Source: Sipunculus nudus (Eukaryota > Annelida > Sipuncula > Golfingiida > Sipunculidae). Taken from it: 64,000 nt of DNA. The stretch covers positions 19,338,676 through 19,402,675 of the forward strand of contig CM049311.1 in the NCBI GenBank assembly GCA_026874595.1, written 5' to 3'. Below the pieces are notes generated by a model. That model had not been told where the DNA came from. It made no database searches and was given only the letters and a program-made list of their open reading frames with translations. The position numbers were made by a program, and so were the translations under genes. This document shows, one piece after another, positions 48,140-60,098 of this stretch; the stretch's first letter is position 1, and each line of letters opens with the position of its first letter.

Positions 48140-50462
48140 TAATTTTAGATGTCCCCAAAATCTCCTACCATACTGAAAATTGGGTCATTAGGACTTTGTT
48201 CCTTCGAGATATTAAGGAAAAAAACTCTGTTTTCCATAAAAAAGCCATTGTTACACTTCAAGGCTGCCTAATATCAAAACCACTGATCTGTTTTTGATCG
48301 TATTTAGTATTCACATTCTTTTATACATTTTCTATGAACATACCAAAAATTAGGTCAGTATTGGGTATTATTTTGAAGTTATGGGCCAAAACATAATGCA
48401 ATTTTTTTAAAAATCAGGAAATATATTTACTCACCTAACATGAGAATTGCTGAACCTAGAGACTTTTTTTTCAGGAATATTATTTATTTAGTCAAGATTC
48501 AATTGTTTACCCAAAATTAGATCTGAATTTTGCAAATTTTTCAAGTTATTAGCATAAATAAAAAATCAATACCTTAAATTTTGTCCAACTTTGGCACTGT
48601 TGATTTAATTTTCCCAGCATATATGCATAAGGATTTAATCTTTTAAAATCTTAACTTTAAAAAGAAATTGATTGGAATGAATAGCTTTTATTCATGTTTT
48701 CATACACCATGTCAAGTGTTGTTTACATCTAGCCCACCTAGTAGTACAGCCTTCACTTGCATTATGTAACCCACCCCAGGCAGCTTACCTTGGCCCAGCT
48801 TGGCCACTACTAGCAGGCTTCCCCTCTGCCCTGCACTCGTCCCCCCCCCCCCCCCCCAGCTGGTGCATAAACTAGACGAATGTTATAATTTTTCTGTATT
48901 TTATTTTATTCTTGGACATTCTACATTTCAGATTTTGTATTGAACCACCAGGGTTACAGTGATTAAAGTGTACATTTAATTGTGTCCACAAAGTGGTGTA
49001 TTGCTGTGAAAGTGTGGATGTTCATGAGATAAATAATTCCTTACTTCAGAAGAGTAAAAACTTCACCAGGTGTGAAATTGACTATTAATTCCAGTAATTA
49101 ATTAAAACTGGGATAGTAATTAGCACAATGATATTGTTTGTCCCTCATTCAACCAACAGTGTGTATACTTTATTTGAAAAGATGTTTTATTTGATCAAAT
49201 TTACTTTTATTTTATTTTGGTGAATAAAATTAAGCATGTCCTGAAAAATCCAATGTGCAAAACTTTTTAATAGTGATTCAAGGAATATTCTTGTAGATGC
49301 CATGTTGTGGCATTATTTTCTTTTAAAATCAGTTTAAACATTTATGATTTAAAAATAATAAAATATATGTGTATGCATAATATGACCCAATGTTTTTTAC
49401 TCTATATATAATGATTGCAACTTTTGCAACAATTCTAATATTTTAACTTATATTTTCAGGTTTTTTAATTAAAAATTTATAAACCTGTAAATAAAAAAAT
49501 GATTCAGATAAAAACTTCTTAATGGAAAAAGTGGATCTGCTTAAAAAAATAGGATTATATATAAACTTAAATGCATTATTCTCTTGAAAGTGAAATAAAG
49601 GTTTTAGTCCTTTCTGTCCACTTGCCTGTCCATCTGTAAATTTTCGTATTTAACACAGTATCTCAAAACTTTTACTGTTTTTCTTCATGACAGTCTTGTC
49701 AGAGTATTAGTTTGCAATCATATATTTAGAACTTTACTATAACCAAGTAGGAGGGCCCCTTTCCTCTTAGCTTTTCATATTCTTATATAAATGAAAAACA
49801 TTACAATAGAATATTTCTACATCCACCTTCGTGCTGCCCTCACTTTTCCCTTCTCCGAACCCCATCCCAAAGTCAGCCTCAGTAAGCAAGAACAAGATGA
49901 ATCAGATATATTCATACTTTAATATTTTGTATAACTATTCGTCCATAGGTACCTATGTACATGCCAGAAATTATGTCAATATTGTGTAATATGTAGACAT
50001 AGTGGGCGTCACAATAATGTACCTTGTCAAGACTAAAGAGATATTGTGTCATACAGTCAAATATTCATAAATCACTTCATCAGCATAGTTTATCATAACA
50101 TCATATCTGTCAAATTGAACACTTGCAGACTACCATACACTTTAGATCCTTCAACAAATAGCCTTATCATCATTCTACTACTGCTTATTACTGCTGTCAT
50201 TGCATTCATATTTGCTCAAATATATCACAATTTTCAACCCCTCCTAAATAAATAAAAAATAAACCACTTTATTTGACTCTGTTAATCCATCAGTCAGGTA
50301 ATTTCATTTATCATTTACTCACATATTACATTACATTCCTTTATAATAGCCCAACATGTACATGATATTCATAAGCATTATCGACTCGATATAGTATCAC
50401 AGTGGAGAAACATTTATAGTCCAATCACGATCAGCTGAGCGCCGTGACCCATGGGTCCCTTG

Positions 50463-51025
50463 TTTTATTCTTGGCTATGCTACATTTTAGATTTTGTATT
50501 GTACCACCAGGGTTACAATGATTAAAGTGCACATTAAATTGTGTCCACAAAGTGGTGTATTGCTATGAAAGTGTGGATGTTTATCATAAAGTAATTCCTT
50601 ACTTCAGAAGAGTAAAAACTTCACCAGGTGTGAAATTGATTATTAATTCCAGTAATAAATTATAGCTGAGATAGTAATTTGCACAATGATATTGTTTGTC
50701 CCTCATTCAACCAACAGTGTGTATATTTTATTTGAAAACTGTTTTTATTTTATCATATTTACTGAATCTTTCATTTTATTTCAGTGAATAAAATTAAGCA
50801 TGTACTGAAAACTCCATTGTGCAAAACTTTTGAATAGTGATTCAATAAATTATCTTGTAGATGCCATGTTGTGGCACTATTTTCTTTTAAATTCAGTTTA
50901 CACATTTGTGATTTAAAAATAATGAAATATATGTGTATGCATAATATGCCATAATATGAGCTACACTCTGGATATATAATGATTGCAACTTAGAATTCTA
51001 ATATTTTAACTTATATTTTCAGTTT
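50463..51025 (+). mobile_element. Outer Helentron-like element, fragment 2 of 4
   Basis: Resumes exactly where fragment 1 stopped, as judged against the uninterrupted copy at 48905-49460, and is cut at 51025 by a second-subfamily element. Confidence 0.7.
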
Positions 51026-51840
51026 TTAGCGAACCTGTGAGCTTATGCGATGGCGCAGCGTCGTCCGTCCATAGTCAGCCGTCTGCCATCCAGGGCTGGC
51101 TTTCCGCCTCCCATGGCTGTAAGTCAGAAACCATTGGAGCTAGCAGCTCCAAATTACATGTAAGAATTAGTCACATGTGAAACTTGGTGCCCTGGAGCTT
51201 ATTATTGGGTATCTGCATTAATTTAGATTTTTTAGAGAAAAAGCTTAAAAACCTTTAAAAATCCTCTTTTATGAAACCGTTCAGCCAAATTGTCCAATAT
51301 TTCACAGAATTGATCCCAGGAACAATCTCTCTCAAATTTGTTTGAATGGTTCCAGTTCGGAGATTTTTGGCCGAGTTACAGGAGGTCGAACTAAGTCATC
51401 TGTCCAAAAAAAGCAAACTTTTAATTAAAATTAAAGAAACGCTAAAGCTGTAATCACCAAATTTCATACCAATGTTTGTCACATATGTCATATCTGATTT
51501 TGAGGTATTGGTGGCGCCACCTACATTGATGTGTTTTTTTACAAGCGAAAATGTAATTTTAAACTCTTCTAGCTTATACACTGATTTATGATGAAACTGT
51601 TAAGCTGATTGGTTTAAACTTTACAAGAATTATTCTATGGTAGGGTTCTGCCAGTTTTATAAGAATAGATTGGGTAAATACTGTTTTAAAAAAACATCGA
51701 AGCCAATTGAAAGAGGCTTTCTGTATTTGAAAACAGATTAAACAACATGCTGACTTTCAGCAGCCAAGTCAAGAGGTCACTCAGTACAAACAGGTGGGGT
51801 CCAGACATCACCATGGCAACTGACCCGGCTCTGGGGGAAT

Positions 51841-51882
51841 GTCTAGACAATGTGTCTAGACACAGCGTCTAGACGTCTAGAC
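51841..51882. promoter_or_regulatory. Four GTCTAGAC palindromes in 42 bp
   Basis: Perfect octamers at 51841, 51854, 51867 and 51875 (spacings 13, 13, 8). The second sits in the 14-bp palindrome TGTGTCTAGACACA. GTCTAGAC is the known palindromic Smad-binding element. It may equally be a minor 13-bp minisatellite. Confidence 0.45.
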
Positions 51883-52149
51883 ACAATGTTTAGATGCAGA
51901 ATTCCCAGATTATTGGAACTATATCTTTCAACTGTTTGAAAAATCTTGGTTTGCATTTTAAGCGAAATGGGTTTATCATCAGGTCACATGTGAACTGCTG
52001 CGCCCTCATTTTTGGTTAAACTCTGACCTTCGCTGCCCAGCGTCCATTTGTGCGTCTGTTTCCACACATAAACCCGCATATCTCGGGAACAGTTTGACCG
52101 ATCAGGCTAAAAATTTTGCACAAATATAGCCCTTTGATAGTTTTATAAC

Positions 52150-53400
52150 ATACACTAAAAATGGTGGTGCAACCATTTTTGCACAGCGTCCATCTGTTCA
52201 TCTGCCTTGGGATAATAACACTCATATCACAGCAGTGGTTTGACTTATCCACCTGAAATTTTGCTGGTTTATACATCCTGGACAGCTTTCTCGATTTTAT
52301 GACAGGTGGCGCCACCTACATTCACGTTTACTCTGCAGACATCCAAGCTCATATCTTGGGAAATGTTTGACCGATTGGGCCAAAATTTTGCATGAGTATA
52401 GATCTCACATAGCTCTTCATTATAGGCAAAACTGGTGGCGCCACCTGCACCCACTTATGCACAGCGTCCATCTGTTCATCTGCCCTAGGATCAAATCATC
52501 ATATCTCAGCAATGGTTTGACATCCACCTGAAATTTTGCAGGTTTACATATCCTGCACAGCTTTCTCGATTTATGACAGGTGGCGCCACCTACATTCACG
52601 TTTACTCTGCAGACATCCAAGCTCATATCTCCTGAACCATTCGACCGATTGGGCCAAAATTTTGCATGTGTATAGATCTCACATAACTCTTCATCATAGG
52701 CAAAACTGGTGGCGCCACCTGCAACCATTTTTGCACAGCGTCCATCTGTTCATCTGCCTTGGGATAAAATCACTCATATCTCAGCAGTGGTTTGACTTAT
52801 CCACTTGAAATTTTGCAGATTTATACATCCAAGACAGCTTTCTCGATTTTATGACAGGTGGCGTCACCTACGTTCATGTTTACTCTTCAGACATCCAAGC
52901 TCATATCTCCTAAACAGTTTGACTGAGTTGGCCAAAATTTTGCATGTGTATAGATCTCACATAGCTCTTCACCATAAGCAAAACTGGTGGCGCCACCTGT
53001 AACCATTTATGCACAGCATCCATCTGTTCATCTGCCTTGGGATAAAATCACTCATATCTCAGAAGTGGTTTGACTTATCCACCTGAAATTTTGCAGGTTT
53101 ATACATCATGGACAGCTTACTCGATTTTATGACAGGCAGCGCCACCTACATTCACGTTTACTCTGCAGACATCCAAGCTCATATCTTGGGAACCGTTTGA
53201 CCGATTGGGTCAAAATTTTGCATGTGTATAGATCTCACATAGCTCTACACCACAAGCAAAACTGGTGGCGCCACCTGCAACCACTTATGAACACCGTCAG
53301 GTTTATACATCCTGGAAAATTTTCTCGATTTTATGACAGGTGGCACCACCTACATACACGTTTACGCTGCAGACATCCATGCTAATATGCAACACACCTC
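52150..53400. repeat. ~275-bp tandem array with GGTGGCGCCACC at each half-unit
   Basis: GACAGGTGGCGCCACCTACA-type boxes begin the units near 52301, 52575, 52851 and 53131, with a truncated last one near 53334. Alternate boxes follow AAACT and precede TGCA/TGTA. Start-to-start spacing alternates about 129-131 and 145-149 bp. Perfect palindromes lie at 52305, 52434, 52579, 52708, 52986 and 53264. Confidence 0.85.
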
Positions 53401-53668
53401 ACTCTATTCCCCTTGCCACTTAATCCATGGCTCACTTCACCCGTCCCACTCTGATTTATGCGGATACACATAGTTGCTTCTCGACTACCAATATTCTAGT
53501 TTTAAAATGTCATGGTCTGAAACTTGCAGGTCCGAAATGTCCATTTTGCTGAAATCATGACTAAAGTAGATATGCAGGACTTAAAAGGATCAATTTTAAA
53601 TTTTAAAAATAAACCTCCATTCATACTCCCAAACTTTGCACAGGTTTGCATTAGGCCTGTAAACCTTG

Positions 53669-53849
53669 TTTTAATTACAAATTTATAAAACTTGTAAATA
53701 AAAAAAAATGAATCAGATTAAAACTAATAATGGAAAAAGTGGATATGCTAAAAAATAGGCTCATATATAAACTTAAATGCATTATTCCCTTGAAAGTGAA
53801 ATAAAGGTATTAGTCCATTCTGTCCACTTGCCTGTCCATCTGTAAATTT
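53669..53849 (+). mobile_element. Outer Helentron-like element, fragment 3 of 4
   Basis: Short piece matching 49465-49645 of the uninterrupted relative, between two inserted elements. Confidence 0.65.
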
Positions 53850-55538
53850 TTAGCTCAGCTGACTTTCAGTCATGCTGGGCTATAGCCATGGGTCTTTGTC
53901 CGGCGTCCGGCCGTCCGGCCGTTAGCAGGGCACAAATTGTAACCGTAGGGGCTAGGGCCATGAACCCTATGCAGTCTTAGAGGTTATAAAAAGATCTCCT
54001 TGCAAACCTGAAATTAGGTCACTGCGACCTATATTCTCGAAGTTATGGGGTGTGTTTGCACCCCCCAGAAATAACTTTTTGAGACAAAAATTTTCATCCC
54101 AAACCTTCATCTTTCACATACAGCTCACCTACCAACACGGGAGGAACCATAATTTTTTTTAGGTCAAAAGGTCAAGGTCACAGGAGCCTCTTCTTTGAAA
54201 AGCCTGTGGATGCATTTTAAGCCAACCCTTTCATCCCAATTCTTTGATCTTTCACATATAGCTCACCTACTAAGTTGGAGAAGAATCCTATAGATTTTGA
54301 GGTCACAAGGTCAAAGGTCAGGGTCACAGGATCCACTTCTTTGAAAAGGTAGTGGACACATTTCAAGCTAGACTTTTCATTCCAAACCTTCCAGCACTGA
54401 TATCGCTTCTCTGCCAACAGGGGAAAAGACCTGTTGATTTTGAGGTCAAAGGTCAAGTTCACAGCACCCACTTCTTGCGTGGAGTCATTTTCAGGCAAAC
54501 TTTTCAATCTGTACCTTCCATCTGTCATATATGGCTTACCTACCAATAAGGGAAGAAGCCTATTGATGTTGAGGTCAAAAAGTCAAAGGTCAAGGTCACA
54601 ATATTTAATTGTTCTAAATGCTTGTGAGCATATTTCAAGTGTAACTGTTCAACCCAAACCTTCAGTCTTTCACATATGCCACATCTATGCATCACTAAGT
54701 TTGACTCAAACTTCATATTTATGGGTCTTTTTGCTTGAATAAATAACTTATTGATTTTGGGGTCAGCTGGTCAGCAGGTTAAAGGTTGCAGGTCAAAGTT
54801 ATTCACCCATTGGTTGCCAAGTAATTACACCAGATTTAAGTGGTCAGTAGTTACCCATCATTTAGAAAGAATCCAGTTGATATATAGGCAAAAGGCCAAG
54901 GTCATAGGTCAGGGATGTTCACAATTACTTATTTTATAGACCATCTCTATTTTTCTTGTATATATAACCATCCCACTCCAGCTGGTACATCTCCCTATGT
55001 GGCTGTAATTGTGAGTGACACTGGTGACATATGACTCCCTTTTGTATCAGCCTATTAAGTGATAAGGCTCAGTGATAAGTACCACTGTTGTCAGAATGCT
55101 TCAGCCAGGCATTAAGACTATGAGAGTATAGTATTAAGGTTTAGCTACTGATTTATAAGATGATGGGAACATTTTGCAGTTTATTTTATGGAATCCTAGC
55201 AATAAACTTAGTTTCCTAGATATCTGAATATTTTAATATATATCATCACATATAAAAGCAAGTGTTTGTTCTCATAATATGTGGATGTGTACCTTGATTT
55301 AGGATGGCTTTTTGTTTTATTTCAAGAATCCTAGTCATGCTTTCTGCATTTCTTTTCTTTCAGGTTTGGCAGTTTACCTACCCTGCTGACCCTATTGTAA
55401 AGCAGAGTGATAAAAAAATATCGGACTTACACTTTTTACAATTGCATATCTATAAATCTGATATGAGGGCCTGGACATGCCTTTTGAATTATTTTGGGTA
55501 TTTATTACTGGATAATTTGCCCCAAGTTCGGTCTCTTA

Positions 55539-57426
55539 TTAGCTCAGCTGACTTTAAGTCATCTGAGCTATAGTCATGGTCCATTGTCCGTCGTCCGTCC
55601 GTCTGTCCGTCCGTCAGTCCGTCCGTCCGTCCGTCCGTAGATGTGGCACGTTTTGAAACCGTAAGACCTAGGAATCCAAAATTCAGCATAATGTTAGATG
55701 TCCCCAAGATCTCCTACCAAGCCGAAAACCGGGTCTTTGCGACTTTGTTTCTTTGAGAAATTAAGGAAAAACCTCAATTTTTTATTAAAATTCTATTTTC
55801 ACACTTCAGGACTGCCTAATATCAAAACCCCTCATCTGTTTTTCTTCATATTTACCATAAATATTCTTCTATATAGTTCTTATGTACATGCCAGAAATTA
55901 AGTCTGTTAAGTATAAATTCTTTAGGTTATGGGCCAAAACATAATGGACTTTGTAAAAAATCAGGAAAAATATTTACTCACTTAACATAAAAAATATTGA
56001 AACTAGAGTCTGTTTTCCCAAGTATATAACTATGTTTAATTAAGATTCAATTTTTTACCCAAAATTAGATCTGAATTTTGTAAATTTTTTAAGTAATTAG
56101 CATAAAAATAAAATCAGTACCTTAAATTCTGCCCAACTTTGACCATGGCACGTTTTTTTCCTGTAAGTACCATTGATTTAATTTTCACAGCATGTTAACA
56201 TAAATATTAAATTTGTTTAAATCTGAAATTTGGAGGTAAAAGCTTGAAAATTAAGCTAGTTATTGATTTTTTTCTTGAGGCTCTATTGTAGTCATTTGCT
56301 TTGTTTACAGATTACAGATGCAGGGTCCAACTCCAGGTCACTGGAAGTCAGCTATGCCAGGGTTTCTGATTTGTTACAGTCACTGGGGGAGATCCCCTGC
56401 TGTGACAGGTGTACAGTTATTCTCATATCACCACCCCAATCACCCCCCCCCCCCCCCCCCCCCCCCCCGCAAACCCAACCCACCAAGTGTTATGCAGTAT
56501 TGTTATTGTTTTCACTGTATCTCCTTAATTGTAATGCTGTTTCCACTCTGATATGCAAAAACTTTCCTTGAAAAAGTAATTCAAGGTGTAATCCAGAAGA
56601 TGCAATGTTGTGTAATGTAGCATTTTTAAAGAAATCATTTTTCTTTTAAATGATATAACCCATCAGTATGCTTAAATTATGATAAAATATGAAGCACATT
56701 ATGGATAAATAAAGACACAATTAAAAATTGTGAAATCTAAATCAAGTATTTTTTTTAGATATTTATTGTTTTGCAGATTTAAAAGATATATTTTTTATGG
56801 TAAAAAATAAATAAACATTTGTATGCATGATGTGGTGTTATCTGACAAGATTGAGATTTATGAATCAACTTTTATATTCAGATATATATGTTATATTGAA
56901 AATGTATAGAAATATAAACTTAAATTAAAAAAATTGATGTGATAAAAAAATGAGGATTTATTACAAACATTTGTTCATTATTTTCCTGCATCAGCAGAAT
57001 TTGAGATCAGGCTTTGTTTGCCATGTTTTATGTTGTTAATTAGTTATATTTCAACTGTATACATTTCATAAAAAGAAAATATATTTAATAATATATATTA
57101 TACAAAAAAAAGATTCGATTGAACAAATGTGTAAACTACTGAAATGTCAACAGTTAATCGAAAAGCCAACTAATGATCATGGTAATTGTACAGATCATTT
57201 GTTCACAAACTGCTCACATGCTTCAGTTTCAACATTAGGAAACACATGGTCAGGTCACAAAATATTATTTGCAACAATTTCTTGCTCATCAATACAAACC
57301 AATCATATAAACCAACCATGGCCTTTATTACCTCTTCCTCTTACACTTTATCTCCATTTGATATTATTATAGATTTATACCTTCAAGGTTAATGTCAGCT
57401 GAGCACAGTGACCCATAGGTCCCTTG
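55539..57426 (+). mobile_element. Nested Helentron-like element, innermost copy 1
   Basis: TTAGCTC at the left, CAGCTGAGC, GACCCATAGGTC (palindrome broken by one base) and CCCTTG at the right; 1888 bp. Deleting it joins TCTCTTA to TTGGAGAATG, matching the empty relative at 46670-46690 (TGTCTTATTGGAGGATG) with no target duplication. A long poly-C run lies at 56447-56468. Confidence 0.75.
57127..57372 (+). pseudogene. Possible endonuclease relic near the 3' end
   Basis: The frame contains CQQLIEKPTNDHGN-C-T-D-H followed about 15 residues on by W-S-G-H-K. This resembles the QLI-x2-PT...G...iDH...SDHK pattern near the C-terminus of exo/endonuclease-phosphatase-family enzymes, with the expected SDHK aspartate changed to glycine. 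It lies about 50 bp from the element's 3' end. Autonomous Helentrons are known to encode a C-terminal endonuclease, so this may be its remnant; a LINE endonuclease is the alternative. Based on pattern only. Confidence 0.35.
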
Positions 57427-57525
57427 TTGGAGAATGTGGGATATCAAATGTCATACTTGTCAGAAATCCATTATGTCTGCCAGTTAGCCACCTTAGAAAT
57501 TCTTTCTTCAGGGCAGTTTCAGTAA

Positions 57526-59532
57526 TTTTTAGCTCAGCTGACTATAAGTCATCTGAGCTATAGTCGTGGTCCATTGTCCGTCGTCCGTCCGTCCGTCTGT
57601 CCGTCCGTAGATGTGGCACGTTTTGATCAGGGCAGTTTCAGTAATTTTTAGCTCAGCTGACTATAAGTCATCTAAGCTATAGTCGTGGTCTATTGTCCGT
57701 CGTCCGTCCGTCCGTCCTTCCGTAGATGTGGCACGTTTTGAAACCGTAAGACCTAGGAATCCAAAATTCAGCATAATGTTAGATGTCCCCAAGATCTCCT
57801 ACCAAGCCGAAAACTGGGTCTTTGCGACTTTGTTCCTTTGAGAAATTAAGGAAAAACCTCAATTTTTTATTAAAATCCTATTTTCACACTTCAGGACTGC
57901 CTAATATCAAAACCACTCATCTGTTTTTCCTCATATTTACCATAAATATTCCTCTATATAGTTCCTATGTACATGCCAGAAATTAAGTCTGTAAAGTATA
58001 AATTCTTTAAGTTATGGGCCCAAACATAATGGACTTTGTAAAAAATCAGGAAAAATAATAACTCACTTAACATGAAAAATTTTGAAACTAGAGTCTATTT
58101 TCTCAAGTATATAACTATGTTTAATTAAGATTCAATTGTTTTCCCAAAATTAGATCTGAATTTTGTAAATTTTTTAAGTTATTAGCATAAAAAAAAACAG
58201 TACCTTAAATTTTGCCCAACTTTGACCATGGCACGTTTTTTTCCTGTAAGCACCATTGATTTAATTTTCACAGCATGTAAGTATAAATATTTAGTTTGTC
58301 TAAATCTGAATTTGAAAATAAAAGCTTGAAAATTAAGCTAGTTATTGATTTTTTTTCTGTAGTCACTTGCTTTGATTACAGATGCAGGGTCCCACTCCAG
58401 GTCACTAGAAGTCAGCTATGCCATGGTTTCTGATTTGTTACAGTCACTGGGGGAGATCCCCTGCTGTGACAGGTGTACAGTTATTCTCATATCACCACCC
58501 CAATCACCCCCCCCCCCCCCAAACCCAACCCACCAAGTGTTATGCAGCAATTGTTATGCAGTAATTGTTATTGTTTTCACTGTATCTCCTTAATTGTAAT
58601 GCTGTTTCCACTCCGATATGCAAAAACTGTCCTTGAAAAAATAATTCAAGGTGTAATCCAGAAGATGCAATGTTGTGTAATGTAGCATTTTTAAAGAAAT
58701 CAATTTTCTTTTAAATGATTTTAACAAATATAAATGAACCCATCTGTATGCTTAAATTATTATAAAATATGAAGCACATTATGGATAAATAAAGACACAA
58801 TTAAAAATTGTGAAATCTAAATCAAGTATTATTTATATATATTTATTGTTTTGCAGATTTAAAAGATATTTTTTGTGGTAAAAAATAAATAAACATTTGT
58901 ATGCATGATGTGGTGTTATCTGACAAGATTGAGATTTATGATGATGCAATTGAGAATTATGAATCAACTTTTATATTCAGATATATATGTTAAATTGGAA
59001 ATGTATAGAAATATAAACTTAAATTAGAAAATAATTGATGTGATAAAAAATCAGGATTTAATACAAACATTTGTTCATTATTTTCCTGCCTCAGCAGAAT
59101 TTGAGATCAGGCTTTGTTTGCCCTGTTTTATGTTGTTAATTAGCTATATTTCAACTGTATACATTTCATAAAAAAAATACATATATATTTAATAATATAT
59201 ATTATACAAAAAAATAGATTCAATTGAACAAATGTGTAAACTACTGAAATGTCAACAGTTAATCGAAAAACCTATTAATGATCATGGTAATAGTACAGAT
59301 CATTTGTTCACAAACTGCTCACATGCTTTAGTTTCAACATTAGGAAACACATGGTCAGGTCACAAAATATTTTTTGCAACAATTTCTTGCTCATCAATAC
59401 AAACCAATCATATAAACCAACCATGGTCTTTTTTTACCTCTTCCTCTTACACTTTATCTCCATTAGATATTATTTTAGATTTTTACCTTCAAGGTTAACG
59501 TCAGCTGAGCACAGTGACCCATAGGTCCCTTG
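57526..59532 (+). mobile_element. Nested Helentron-like element, innermost copy 2
   Basis: A sibling of 55539-57426. A 122-bp tandem duplication covering the left flank and 5' end gives two 5' hairpins (57529 and about 57651). The 3' end GACCCATAGGTC-CCTTG is at 59517-59532. Removing it restores flanks matching 46763-46805 (CAGGGCAGTTTC ... GTTTGGTCC). It has a shorter poly-C run (about 58507-58520). Confidence 0.7.
59232..59498 (+). pseudogene. Possible endonuclease relic, second copy
   Basis: Same frame as 57127-57372, with CQQLIEKPINDHGN and again W-S-G-H-K. The two copies descend from one already inactive ancestor. The frame ends about 35 bp before the element terminus. Confidence 0.35.
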
Positions 59533-60098
59533 TTCTTTAAAGTTTGGTCCGATTTAGAGAATGTTTGTTGTCTGATTTCAGACTTGTCAGAAGTCCAACA
59601 TGGCCACCAGGCAACCATCTTTTAAATCCTTAGTTAAAGTGAATACAGTTGGATGTATATTTATGTAATCTTGTATTGGGTCAAATATTTCTGAATAAAT
59701 ATTACCATCATTTATAAAAGTGCAGTACAGTTGGCTTGTATTGAATAAAAATTCATACAGAAGCACCTGTTTCTCAATAATTCTTGCATGTATTTCCTTG
59801 ATTTTTGCTATATATTTTTATCTTATATTTGCCCTTTGTGGTGTTCCTTTCGAGACTGACAGGTTCCAAGCAAGCTGTTGGAATAGTTCTTGATAGCTTA
59901 ACAATCATGCATTTTCCTCAGACCATCAATTCACTGTGTTTTAACCAGACATAGGTGATATATATTTCTGTTGTCATAGAAAATTTTCAACAAATTGGCA
60001 AATTGGTTCTTCAAAATTTGACTGGAAGTTGTGAATCTCAGTCCATGATGTCACAGGTCATGCTTGGCAGCTGAGCGTCATGACCCATGGGTCACTTG

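Larger units (their letters stand above)
44964..50462 (+). mobile_element. Nested Helentron-like block, chimeric
   Basis: Begins with a canonical 5' end (TTAGCTCAGCTGACTTTCAG) and ends with GACCCATGGGTC-CCTTG. Deleting it joins TATTTTA to TTTTATTC, exactly the sequence of the uninterrupted relative at 48894-48915, so insertion left no target duplication. The left part (to about 47190) matches the 53850 element, 47298-48060 starts another element, and 48140-50462 matches the outer element including its 3' end. The block therefore joins at least two elements. Confidence 0.65.
51026..53668 (+). mobile_element. Helentron-like element, second subfamily, with 275-bp array
   Basis: Starts TTAGCGAACCTGTGAGC and ends AAACCTTG next to TT, sharing the CTTG/TT end rule with the main family but with different sub-terminal motifs. 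Removing it rejoins sequence matching 49441-49500. It carries a tandem array (about 52150-53400) and four GTCTAGAC palindromes. The array's right end matches 1780-1930, linking it to the elements at 296 and 11252. Confidence 0.6.
53850..60098 (+). mobile_element. Nested Helentron-like element hosting two further copies
   Basis: 5' end TTAGCTCAGCTGACTTTCAG, 3' end TGACCCATGGGTCACTTG at 60081-60098. Its own sequence (53850-55538, about 57427-57525, 59533-60098) is about 2.35 kb. Removing the element restores a sequence matching 49630-49670 without duplication. It carries a second AGGTCA array (54161-54598) and closely parallels 44964-47190. Confidence 0.7.

Noticed and set aside
54217-54546. 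109-residue minus-strand frame
   Set aside because: Lies over the AGGTCA-rich repeat; its internal repetition (VTLTFDL-like) reflects the DNA repeat, not a protein family.
56263-56571. Proline-rich frame (P-rich run after SPPQS)
   Set aside because: The prolines come from a poly-C tract of variable length inside a Helentron-like element; no homologous protein context.
53850-60098. Classifying the AGCTCAGCTGAC elements as ordinary cut-and-paste MITEs
   Set aside because: Empty-site comparisons show no target duplication, and the inverted motifs are followed by a 3' palindrome, which fits Helentron-type elements better.
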